Of a stretch of 18,983 nt of DNA, positions 7,018 to 14,265 are shown in pieces. A program made the position numbers and the translations under genes. This DNA is from an uncultured bacterium (GTDB lineage: Bacteria > Bacteroidota > Ignavibacteria > Ignavibacteriales > Melioribacteraceae): positions 1-18,983 of the forward strand of contig CALDDL010000348.1 of assembly GCA_937936675.1 (NCBI GenBank), given 5' to 3'. Position 1 is the stretch's first letter. Each line of letters starts with the position of its first letter. Below the pieces are notes generated by a model. The model made no database searches. It saw only the letters and a program-made list of their open reading frames with translations, and was not told where the DNA came from.

Positions 7018-9414
7018 TTATCCTCTTAGTTTTGCATTAAATTTCTTTTCTACACTCTTAATAATATTTTTGAAATCTTTCTCAACCTCTTCTTCAGTTA
7101 AAGTACGTGTTTCATCATAATACTCTAATTGGAAAGCAAGACTTTTTTTGCCTTCGCCTAAACTTTCACTTTGAAAGATATCAAATAACTTAATATTATG
7201 CAATAACTTAGAACTTCCACTTTTAATAGTTTCTGATACTTCATTATGCGTAATATTATTATCAATTACAAATGCTAAATCTCGATATACCTTAGGATAT
7301 TTCAATAATTCCTTGAATTTCTTCTCTTCTACCGGGATAATTGAGAGTTTCTCTAAATTAAAACTAAAAGCGAAGACCGACTGTTCAATGTCATAACCAG
7401 CAATGAGTTCATCATTTAATTTGCCAATAACACCTAATTCTTCACCGTCCAATTCTAACTTCACTGAATATTCAAATAATTGATTGCTTTCACTAATATA
7501 AATATGCTCAATATCTTTATCTGTGATTGATTTTAGGAATTGATAGACATACCCTTTCAAGTCATAAAAATCGAAAAAACTATCTTTAGAATACCATTCC
7601 GTATCAATTGATTTTCCTGTAATAATACCAAGAAGCATAGAGTCTTCCGAAAAATCATCAAAACTTTTAATTACATCGCTATTTTTATTAAAAACTTTCC
7701 CAATTTCAAATAACTGTAAATTATTCTCTTTTACTTTTATATTTCTCGAAATTGTCGTAAGCATTCCGGGAAGTAAAGAAGTACGAAGATTTGACATATC
7801 CATATTTTGAGGATTTAATACTCCGATGGAATTACCAAATCGACCGGCAACCGATTCACTCAATAATGAATTAGTTATTATCTCATAAAATCCTAAACCA
7901 TTAAGAGTTTCTCTTACACTATTTTCGAATTCAGTCTCATCAAACTTAGCTTCAAGAGTTACCTTCACTCTCTCAATATCTGGGATTTTTTCATATCCAT
8001 AAATCCTTGCTATTTCTTCAATTAAATCGATCTCTCTTTCGATGTCATGTCGGCGAATAGGAATTGTAAGAGTTGCGGATAATTCGTTCTTTGATACAAT
8101 TCCAAATCCAAGATTTATTAAAATCTCTACTACCTTTTCACTTGGAATCTCGTAACCAAGAATTCTAGAAATTCTATCAAATCTTAGTTCTACTTTTTTA
8201 AGCTCAAACTTAATGGGATAAGCATCAATTTCACCTTTACAAATATCGCCACCGGCAGTCATCTGAATTAATTGCGCAGTTCGTTTAGCTGCCCAAACAG
8301 TAATATCAGGGTCAGTCCCTCTTTCAAAACGATATGAAGCATCAGTTTGAAGTCCTAGCTTCTTTGCAGTTTTTCTTATAGAACTTGGATTAAAAAATGC
8401 ACTCTCAATAAGAATACTTTTTGTTTTGAGTGTAACTTCAGAATTTTCTCCACCCATTACTCCAGCAATTGCCACTGCTTTTTGACTGTCGCAGATCATT
8501 AAATCGGTACTTTGCAATTCTCTTTTCTTAGAATCAAGAGTGGTAAATGTTTTATCATCTCCTGCTTTTTTTACAATAATTTTATTTCCGGATAAATAAT
8601 CTAAATCAAAAGCATGCAATGGCTGCCCAACTTCATGCATAACAAAATTTGTTACATCAACAACATTATTAATCGGTCTTAGACCAATACTCTTCAATCT
8701 TGTTTTTAACCATTCGGGTGATTCTTTAATAATTACATTCTTAATAACCTTACCAACATATCGAGGACATAAATCAGGGTCTAAAATTTCTACCGATGCT
8801 AGTGAACTTGATTCTTCTTCGATTTCTTTCATATCTAGCGAAGGATATTTTACAGGTCTATTAAAAATTGCCGCTAAATCGCGAGCGAAACCGATATGGC
8901 TAAGTGCATCTTGTCGATTTGGTGTAATTGCTACTTCAATAATAACATCATTTAGTCCAATTGCTTCTGCAGCTGTAGTGCCGGCTTCTAATGAATTATC
9001 GAGGACAAGAATACCATCATGATTTGGACTAATATTTAATTCCCGCTCTGAACAAAGCATACCAAAGGATTCTTCTCCTCTGATTTTTGCTTTCGAGATT
9101 TCAAAATTGTTTTCAGGAATTACAGCTCCTATTTTTGCTACGACTACTTTTTGATTCTCGGCGACATTCGGAGCTCCGCATACTATCTTTAAATCATTTA
9201 CTCCATCGGATACAATACACAGATGCAACTTATCAGCATTCGGATGTTTTTTCACTTCTTTAATATGACCAATCACAAAATTATCAAACATCTTGGATTG
9301 ATCTATCACTTCTTCAATCTCTAAGCCGGCAAGTGTAATTTTATCTATTACTTCTTGGATTTCAATGCCGCTAAGATCAATATATTCTTTTAACCAATTA
9401 AATGAGATTTTCAC
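7018..9414 (-). CDS. pheT: Phenylalanine-tRNA ligase beta subunit
   Basis: PheT pairs with PheS in an alpha2-beta2 enzyme that charges tRNA-Phe; the beta chain binds tRNA and edits mischarged Tyr. The 798 residues show the family order: MKISFNWLKEYIDLSGIEIQ at the start, an OB-fold tRNA-binding (EMAP-like) domain with VGHIKEVKKHPNADKLHLC-type sequence near residues 45-65, the B3/B4 editing domain including RPINNVVDVTNFVMHEVGQP, a B5 domain (YRFERGTDP then EIDLIEEIARIYGYEKIP), the catalytic-like core (LNGLGFYEIITNSL, NLRTSLLPGML) and a C-terminal FDX-ACB anticodon-binding domain (YPKVYRDLAFVID). The start is GTG at 9414, eleven nt after an AGG. It lies 18 nt after pheS. The identification is secure. 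Confidence 0.97.
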   Translation of the reverse strand: MKISFNWLKEYIDLSGIEIQEVIDKITLAGLEIEEVIDQSKMFDNFVIGHIKEVKKHPNADKLHLCIVSDGVNDLKIVCGAPNVAENQKVVVAKIGAVIPENNFEISKAKIRGEESFGMLCSERELNISPNHDGILVLDNSLEAGTTAAEAIGLNDVIIEVAITPNRQDALSHIGFARDLAAIFNRPVKYPSLDMKEIEEESSSLASVEILDPDLCPRYVGKVIKNVIIKESPEWLKTRLKSIGLRPINNVVDVTNFVMHEVGQPLHAFDLDYLSGNKIIVKKAGDDKTFTTLDSKKRELQSTDLMICDSQKAVAIAGVMGGENSEVTLKTKSILIESAFFNPSSIRKTAKKLGLQTDASYRFERGTDPDITVWAAKRTAQLIQMTAGGDICKGEIDAYPIKFELKKVELRFDRISRILGYEIPSEKVVEILINLGFGIVSKNELSATLTIPIRRHDIEREIDLIEEIARIYGYEKIPDIERVKVTLEAKFDETEFENSVRETLNGLGFYEIITNSLLSESVAGRFGNSIGVLNPQNMDMSNLRTSLLPGMLTTISRNIKVKENNLQLFEIGKVFNKNSDVIKSFDDFSEDSMLLGIITGKSIDTEWYSKDSFFDFYDLKGYVYQFLKSITDKDIEHIYISESNQLFEYSVKLELDGEELGVIGKLNDELIAGYDIEQSVFAFSFNLEKLSIIPVEEKKFKELLKYPKVYRDLAFVIDNNITHNEVSETIKSGSSKLLHNIKLFDIFQSESLGEGKKSLAFQLEYYDETRTLTEEEVEKDFKNIIKSVEKKFNAKLRG

Positions 9415-9432
9415 TTTTTTTAATACCTCAAC

Positions 9433-10422
9433 TTAGAATTGTTCTAAGAATCTTTTATCATTATCAAAATAATTTCTTATATCATTAATACCGTATTTTC
9501 TCATTGCCATGCGTTCAACACCCATTCCAAAAGCATAACCCGAATAAACTTCAGGATCGATGCCGACATTTCTCAAAACATTAGGGTCCACCATGCCGCA
9601 TCCGAGTATTTCGAGCCAGCGCCCTTCTTTTCCTGCAGGTTGCCACCAAATATCCATCTCAGCACTCGGCTCTGTGAACGGGAAAAAACTTGCTCTAAAA
9701 CGATATTGAATGTCATTGCCATATAACTGCTTTGCAAACGAAACTAGTGTCCCTTTTAATTCTGCAAAAGTTACATCTTTATCAACATAAAGCCCTTCAA
9801 CCTGATGGAAAAGGCAATAACTCTTCATGCTTACGGCTTCGTTTCTATATACTTTACCCGGTATAATTATTCTAATTGGAGGAGCATATTTTTGCATGGT
9901 TCTTATTTGAACCGGCGATGTATGAGTACGCAATAGGAAATCGGGATTAACAAAAAAAGTATCCTGCATATCTCGTGCGGGATGATCTGCCGGAAAATTT
10001 AATGCTTCAAAATTATTATAATCCGATTCTAATTCAGGTCCTGTGGCAACAGAAAAACCCAATCCTTTAAAAATATTCTTAATCTCATCAAGAGTTTGAA
10101 TAAGAATATGTTTACTCCCCTTCGATTTATTTTTCCCTGGAAGTGTAAAATCGATAAATGACTTTTCTGATTTCTCACCCTCAGATACCTCATTAAATTT
10201 TTCATCAAATTTATTCTGAAGAGTATTCTTAAGGATATTTAATGTCTGTCCGAATTTCGGTTTTTCTTCTTTGGGTAGGGACTTAAAATCTTCAAATAAT
10301 TGAGATAGGAGACCATTCCTTCCGAGAAATTTAATTCTAATATTCTCTAGGTCTTTTGATGTCTTAACAATATCTAATTCTTTAGTGAAACTTTCGCCAA
10401 TTTCAATAATTCTCTGTTCCAT
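9433..10422 (-). CDS. pheS: Phenylalanine-tRNA ligase alpha subunit
   Basis: PheS carries the class II catalytic site for phenylalanine activation. The 329-residue length is normal. After an N-terminal coiled coil (about residues 1-90) come DFTLPG, FNFEALNFPADHPARDMQDTF-type sequence, LLRTHTSPVQIRTM, motif 2 (GKVYRNEAVS, FHQVEGLYVD), SFFPFTEPSAEMDI, WLEILGCGMVDPNVL and motif 3 (GYAFGMGVERMAMRKYGI). The ATG at 10422 is preceded by a weak GGAT only. Upstream, a hairpin with a T-run lies 26 nt from the start, ending the rplT transcript. No Phe-rich leader peptide and no T-box element is visible, so any control by tRNA charging would need another mechanism. Confidence 0.97.
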   Translation of the reverse strand: MEQRIIEIGESFTKELDIVKTSKDLENIRIKFLGRNGLLSQLFEDFKSLPKEEKPKFGQTLNILKNTLQNKFDEKFNEVSEGEKSEKSFIDFTLPGKNKSKGSKHILIQTLDEIKNIFKGLGFSVATGPELESDYNNFEALNFPADHPARDMQDTFFVNPDFLLRTHTSPVQIRTMQKYAPPIRIIIPGKVYRNEAVSMKSYCLFHQVEGLYVDKDVTFAELKGTLVSFAKQLYGNDIQYRFRASFFPFTEPSAEMDIWWQPAGKEGRWLEILGCGMVDPNVLRNVGIDPEVYSGYAFGMGVERMAMRKYGINDIRNYFDNDKRFLEQF

Positions 10423-10440
10423 GGCATATCCAAATATTTA

Positions 10441-10487
10441 AAAAAATTCCCTCCGAGGAAATCATAAAAAAGAAATCTTTCGGAGGG
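10441..10487 (-). terminator. Intrinsic terminator between rplT and pheS
   Basis: CCCTCCGA (10449-10456) pairs perfectly with TCGGAGGG (10480-10487) across a 23-nt loop. On the minus strand the stem is followed by AA and a run of seven T. It starts 7 nt after the rplT stop codon, which fits the end of the thrS-infC-rpmI-rplT transcript. The loop is long for a terminator, and the nearness of the pheS start makes an attenuator role possible. Confidence 0.7.
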
Positions 10488-10494
10488 ATTAATA

Positions 10495-10842
10495 TTAATT
10501 CATTACAAAAGTAACGATATCAGTAAACGCTTTTGGATTTTCAGCGGCTAAATTTGAAAGTACTTTACGATTAATTGAAACACCTTTATTATCTAAAGCG
10601 TGAATCAAACGGGAATAAGTAGTACCATTTAATCTTGCAGCAGCATTAATACGAGTAATCCAAAGTGCTCTGTATGTTCTCTTTTTTAATTTTCTGTCTC
10701 TATAAGCATGAACTAAACCTTTTTCAATGTGGTTCTTGGCAATAGTCCAAACGTTCTTTCTAGCACCCCAATAACCCTTAGAAAGCTCCATCATTCTCTT
10801 ACGTCTTCTATGGGATGCCACGTTATTTTTGGCTTTAGGCAT
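10495..10842 (-). CDS. rplT: 50S ribosomal protein L20
   Basis: L20 binds 23S rRNA early in large-subunit assembly. The 115-residue basic protein has the family sequence throughout: MPKAKNNVASHRRRKRMMEL with the YWGARKNVW segment, RDRKLKKRTYRALWITRINAAAR, and a globular C-terminal part (YSRLIHALDNKGVSINRKVL). An AGGAG lies about ten nt before the ATG. It is last in the thrS-infC-rpmI-rplT cluster and 16 nt after rpmI. In E. coli L20 represses rpmI-rplT translation; I see no clear copy of the E. coli pseudoknot site here. Confidence 0.98.
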   Translation of the reverse strand: MPKAKNNVASHRRRKRMMELSKGYWGARKNVWTIAKNHIEKGLVHAYRDRKLKKRTYRALWITRINAAARLNGTTYSRLIHALDNKGVSINRKVLSNLAAENPKAFTDIVTFVMN

Positions 10843-10858
10843 TTTTAATCAACTCCTG

Positions 10859-11050
10859 TTATTGAATCATTATTTTAACTTTTCTTACATCTGATTTAGC
10901 CACTAAAGCGGTCATTCTTAATTTTCTCTTCCTCTTTGTAGTCTTTGAGGTTAAGATATGAGATTTGTACGCACTGTGTCTTTTAATCTTTCCGGAACCG
11001 GTTTTCTTAAAAGTTTTTGCAGCTCCTCTGTTGCTTTTCATTTTAGGCAT
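10859..11050 (-). CDS. rpmI: 50S ribosomal protein L35
   Basis: A 63-residue, strongly basic protein with the L35 pattern: MPKMKSNRGAAKTFKKTGSG, KIKRHSAYKSHILTSKT and KRKRKLRMTALVAKSD. It is a structural part of the 50S subunit. It sits 16 nt after infC and 16 nt before rplT, the classic infC-rpmI-rplT order. The start ATG is the only sensible one; no strong Shine-Dalgarno precedes it, so it may be translated by coupling with infC. Confidence 0.97.
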   Translation of the reverse strand: MPKMKSNRGAAKTFKKTGSGKIKRHSAYKSHILTSKTTKRKRKLRMTALVAKSDVRKVKIMIQ

Positions 11051-11066
11051 TTTTATAACCCTTGCT

Positions 11067-11594
11067 CTATTTTTTCTTTTTACTTTTAGTAGGTGCCAAG
11101 ATGGTAGTCATTGCTTTACCTTCGAACTTAATTTCTTGCTCTACCTTAGCTACATCTTCTAATTTTTCAATGAATTTTTTTAGTAATTTTTCGCCAACTT
11201 CAGTATATGCTAATTCACGTCCTTTAAATATTACAGAGACTTTAACTTTATTACCTTCTTCAACAAAATTAACAGCGTGTCTTGCCTTAAATTCAAAATC
11301 ATGTGTATCAGTATTTGGATGCAATCTTATTTCTTTTAGGATTGTAACGGTCTGCTTTTTCTTCTGAATTTTTTCCTTCTTCTGCAATTCATAAATAAAC
11401 TTACCGAAATCAATTACTTTACAAACCGGAGGATCAGCTTGTGGAGCAATTTCCACTAAATCCATTTCCCGTTCTTCAGCTTTTTTTACTGCATCTTTAA
11501 CACTTATTACACCTAACTGCTCTCCATCAGCATCAATACACCTTACCATAGGTGCTTTAATTTCGTAATTTACACGATATTTAATTTGTGAAAT
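11067..11594 (-). CDS. infC: Translation initiation factor IF-3, AUU start
   Basis: IF-3 keeps the 30S subunit free of 50S and checks the start codon. An ATG at 11549 would give 160 residues beginning MVRCIDADGEQLG, but that lacks the conserved N-terminal VNYEIKAP segment, which is encoded in frame just upstream. The only plausible start that includes it is ATT at 11594, six nt after a strong AGAGAGG; this yields 175 residues, the usual size. The N-domain shows MDLVEIAPQADPPVCKVIDFGKF, the linker is Lys-rich, and the C-domain has EIRLHPNTDTHDFEFKARH and VKVSVIFKGRE. AUU start codons in infC are known from E. coli, where IF-3 represses its own translation because it discriminates against them. 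The gene begins 11 nt after thrS. Confidence 0.95.
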   Translation of the reverse strand: MSQIKYRVNYEIKAPMVRCIDADGEQLGVISVKDAVKKAEEREMDLVEIAPQADPPVCKVIDFGKFIYELQKKEKIQKKKQTVTILKEIRLHPNTDTHDFEFKARHAVNFVEEGNKVKVSVIFKGRELAYTEVGEKLLKKFIEKLEDVAKVEQEIKFEGKAMTTILAPTKSKKKK

Positions 11595-11600
11595 GTAATA

Positions 11601-11607
11601 CCTCTCT
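11601..11607 (-). promoter_or_regulatory. Shine-Dalgarno that sets the infC AUU start
   Basis: AGAGAGG on the minus strand overlaps the thrS TAG stop (last base 11606) and lies exactly 6 nt before the ATT at 11594-11592. It is one of the strongest Shine-Dalgarno sequences in this window and has no ATG, GTG or TTG at the right distance, which supports initiation at AUU. Confidence 0.8.
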
Positions 11608-13540
11608 ATATGTGATTAACTTTGTTTTTTATTTCCTCTTTTACCATATCGGTAAAAGCTTCAATTGACATACTTCCTTTATCGCCAACTTTATGCTGTC
11701 TTACAGATACTGAATTAGCCTCAACTTCTTTCTCACCTACAACTAACATATAAGGGACTTTTTGAGTTTCCCATTCACGTATCTTGTATCCAATCTTCTC
11801 ATTTCGTTTATCTAATTCTACAAATATACCGTTTTCTTTCAAAATATCAGCAACTTTTTGTGCGAACTCTAAATATAACTGAGAAACAGGTATAATTGCA
11901 ACTTGAATCGGAGCTAACCATGTAGGAAATGCTCCACCGTAATGCTCAATTAAAACTCCGAAAAATCTTTCCAATGATCCTAATAATGCTCTATGGATCA
12001 TAAATGGTCTATGCTCTTTACCATCTTCACCAATATATGACATCTTGAAAAGTTCAGGAAGATTAAAATCAAACTGAACTGTACTCATCTGCCATTCACG
12101 GTTTAATGCATCTTTAATCTTAATATCGATTTTAGGACCGTAGAATGCACCGCCACCTTCGTCCATATCATATTCAATACCCATATCCTCTAATGAATGC
12201 TTCAAGTAACCAATAGCTTCATCCCAAAGAGAATCCTCACCTACGGCTTTCTCCGGTTTTGTAGCTACATAAAACTTTAGCGATTCAAAGCCAAATGACT
12301 TCCACATATACAAACAGAAACGAACAACCTCTTTAATCTCAGCCTCAATTTGCTCATAAGTACAAAAAATATGAGCGTCATCTTGAGTAAATCCTCTTAC
12401 TCTTAAAAGTCCATGAAGAACACCACTCTTTTCGTAACGATAAACAGTTCCTAATTCAGCCCATCTAAATGGTAAATCTCTATATGAGCGAAGTGCAGTT
12501 TGATAAATCAATATATGGAACGGACAGTTCATCGGTTTCATATAAAAACTTTGTTCATCAAGAGTCATCGGAGCATACATATTTTCTTTATAATTACGAA
12601 GATGACCGCTTGTTTCCCAAAGCCAGCTTTTACCGACATGAGGAGTATAAAGCAATTCGTAACCATTTTGAAGATGCGCTTCTCTCCAGAAAGTTTCGAT
12701 AGCGTTTCTAATTTTTGCACCTTTTGGGTGCCAATAAATTAAACCGGGACCTGCCTCTTCATGAATAGAGAAAAGATCAAGCTGCTTACCGAGTTTTCTG
12801 TGATCTCGTTTTTTAGCTTCTTCTAAGAAATTAAGATGGTCTTCCAACATTTTTTTCTTAGGGAAAGAGATACCATAAATTCTTTGCATTCTCTGCTTCT
12901 TCTCGTCCCCTCTCCAATATGAACCGGAAACGCTAAGAAGTTTTACAAATTTTATTTTGCCTGCATCCGGAAGATGTGGACCGGTACATAAATCAGTAAA
13001 TTCACCTTCTTGGTAAATACTAATTATCTCATTAGAATCATCAAGTTCACTAAGTATTTCTAATTTATAATTATCGCCTTTGTTTTCAAAAAACCTGATT
13101 GCATCAGCTTTACTTAATTCAGTTCTGCAGAATGGATTTTTGCTTTTTGCAATCTCCATCATTTTATTTTCAATTTTTACAAGGTCTTCCTCGGTTAGAT
13201 TTTTATCAATATCAATATCATAATAAAAACCGCCATCGATAGAAGGACCTACGCCAAACTTAGCACCCGGGAAAAGCGATTCAATGGCATGCGCCATTAA
13301 ATGTGAAGTTGAATGCCAATAAGTATCTTTGCCATCAGGATCGTCAAATGTAAGAATCTGCAGTTTTGAATCTTCGTTGATGATTGTATTAAGGTCTTTT
13401 ACTTCACCATTAATTTTAACAGAAAGAGCTTCATCAGCGAGACGATTAGAGATAGATTTAGCAATATCAAAAGCAGATATTCCTTTATCAAATTCTCTTA
13501 CCGAACCATCCGGGAATGTTATATTAATTTTTTCAGCCAT
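11606..13540 (-). CDS. thrS: Threonine-tRNA ligase
   Basis: ThrRS charges tRNA-Thr and edits Ser-tRNA-Thr. The 644 residues show an N-terminal TGS domain (INITFPDGSVREFDKGISAF), the N2 editing domain with HSTSH at 76-80 and CTGPH at 185-189, the class II catalytic core with zinc ligands Cys339 (MNCPFH), His390 (DDAHIF) and His516 (MIHRALLGS), and a C-terminal anticodon-binding domain (LAPIQVAIIPVS, YMLVVGEKE). The ATG at 13540 has no Shine-Dalgarno; only 10 nt separate it from the T-run of the terminator behind tRNA-Val. There is thus almost no 5' leader if transcription started after the terminator, and read-through from the tRNA transcript is likely. No T-box is present in the available space. 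It heads the cluster with infC, rpmI and rplT. Confidence 0.97.
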   Translation of the reverse strand: MAEKINITFPDGSVREFDKGISAFDIAKSISNRLADEALSVKINGEVKDLNTIINEDSKLQILTFDDPDGKDTYWHSTSHLMAHAIESLFPGAKFGVGPSIDGGFYYDIDIDKNLTEEDLVKIENKMMEIAKSKNPFCRTELSKADAIRFFENKGDNYKLEILSELDDSNEIISIYQEGEFTDLCTGPHLPDAGKIKFVKLLSVSGSYWRGDEKKQRMQRIYGISFPKKKMLEDHLNFLEEAKKRDHRKLGKQLDLFSIHEEAGPGLIYWHPKGAKIRNAIETFWREAHLQNGYELLYTPHVGKSWLWETSGHLRNYKENMYAPMTLDEQSFYMKPMNCPFHILIYQTALRSYRDLPFRWAELGTVYRYEKSGVLHGLLRVRGFTQDDAHIFCTYEQIEAEIKEVVRFCLYMWKSFGFESLKFYVATKPEKAVGEDSLWDEAIGYLKHSLEDMGIEYDMDEGGGAFYGPKIDIKIKDALNREWQMSTVQFDFNLPELFKMSYIGEDGKEHRPFMIHRALLGSLERFFGVLIEHYGGAFPTWLAPIQVAIIPVSQLYLEFAQKVADILKENGIFVELDKRNEKIGYKIREWETQKVPYMLVVGEKEVEANSVSVRQHKVGDKGSMSIEAFTDMVKEEIKNKVNHI

Positions 13541-13550
13541 AATTTTATTT

Positions 13551-13573
13551 AAAAAAAAACGGAGCTAACTCCG
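13551..13573 (-). terminator. Intrinsic terminator after tRNA-Val
   Basis: Stem CGGAG / CTCCG with loop TTAG on the minus strand, followed by nine T. It lies 6 nt past the tRNA-Val 3' end and stops just ahead of thrS. This is a compact, textbook Rho-independent terminator with a short stem. Confidence 0.8.
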
Positions 13574-13579
13574 GTTAAG

Positions 13580-13653
13580 TGGGTTCTATAGGATTCGAAC
13601 CTATGACCTTCTGCACGTCAAGCAGACGCTCTAACCAACTGAGCTAAGAACCC
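13580..13653 (-). tRNA. tRNA-Val (GAC)
   Basis: All arms fold: acceptor GGGTTCT/AGAACCC with discriminator A, D-arm GCTC/GAGC, anticodon arm TCTGC-TTGACGT-GCAGA with anticodon GAC, variable loop AGGTC, and T-arm ATAGG-TTCGAAT-CCTAT. CCA is not encoded. It lies 50 nt after tRNA-Leu in the same direction and is likely cotranscribed with it. Confidence 0.96.
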
Positions 13654-13703
13654 ATAAGATCAAAAAATGAAATCCTACAAAACAAAATAACAAAATAATG
13701 TTG

Positions 13704-13789
13704 TACCGAGAGCCGGAGTCGAACCGGCACGGGCGTTTCCACCCACAGGATTTTAAGTCCTGTGCGTCTACCAATTTCGCCATCCCGGC
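13704..13789 (-). tRNA. tRNA-Leu (UAA)
   Basis: Class II tRNA of 86 nt. Acceptor GCCGGGA pairs with TCTCGGT including two G-U pairs, discriminator A; the anticodon arm ACAGGA-CTTAAAA-TCCTGT shows anticodon TAA; the long variable arm is GGGTGGAAACGCCC; T-arm GCCGG-TTCGACT-CCGGC. CCA is not encoded. It probably heads a two-tRNA transcript with tRNA-Val. Confidence 0.96.
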
Positions 13790-13875
13790 GCAAACATTAC
13801 AAAAAATTAACTAATATTAATTTTTACTTCAAAACGGAAGAACAAATATATAATTTAATTTCACTTTGTGCAATA

Positions 13876-14085
13876 TCAAAGCAGACTTTTTTGATTCCGC
13901 CCAATCAAAAAATATAATATCGTTCCAAGAATTGGCAAGAATATAACCACAAGTACCCATATAATTTTTTTATTTCCCGAAAAACTGCTAGTCAATATAT
14001 CATATAAAGCCCAAATCCATAAAACAAGCATTACTAAATAAAACAAGAACCCGAATGCACCACTTGGATAAAATGAATGCCACAT
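13876..14085 (-). CDS. Small membrane protein, PLDc_N family
   Basis: A 69-residue protein with two hydrophobic helices, LFYLVMLVLWIWALYDI and IIWVLVVIFLPILGTILYFLIG, separated by a short polar turn with Lys-Lys. The ending LPILGTILYFLIGR is the hallmark of the phospholipase D-nuclease N-terminal domain (PLDc_N, Pfam PF13396), which is often found alone in Bacteroidetes as a tiny membrane protein of unknown role. It contains no catalytic HKD motif and is not expected to be an enzyme. A GGAGGG lies just before the ATG at 14085 and fixes the start, and a good sigma70-type promoter sits about 30 nt upstream. The stop codon is 86 nt before tRNA-Leu. Confidence 0.85.
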   Translation of the reverse strand: MWHSFYPSGAFGFLFYLVMLVLWIWALYDILTSSFSGNKKIIWVLVVIFLPILGTILYFLIGRNQKSLL

Positions 14086-14113
14086 AAACCCTCCACTTAT
14101 TATTAATAAAATT

Positions 14114-14142
14114 ATTCTAAATAATTACTGAATTGTTATCAA
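14114..14142 (-). promoter_or_regulatory. Sigma70-type promoter of the PLDc_N gene
   Basis: On the minus strand TTGATA (14142-14137) and TAGAAT (14119-14114) are separated by 17 nt; each differs from the sigma70 consensus by one base. Transcription would start near 14107, giving a leader of about 22 nt with the GGAGGG ribosome site before the ATG at 14085. Confidence 0.55.
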
Positions 14143-14265
14143 TAATATTCGGGAATTTACATTTAGTTTACAAAAATTTTTGCCTACTTTACATGTAGTG
14201 AAAATTCTAATTCAAATGTGGTCGAATACATTTAGAAGGAAATATAATTTGCTGAGAAGAAATAA

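Noticed and set aside
13887..13912. 10-bp perfect inverted repeat TTTTTTGATT / AATCAAAAAA
   Set aside because: It is inside the 3' coding part of the PLDc_N gene, where it encodes the family's conserved FLIGRNQK ending, and no T-run follows the stem on either strand as a terminator needs.
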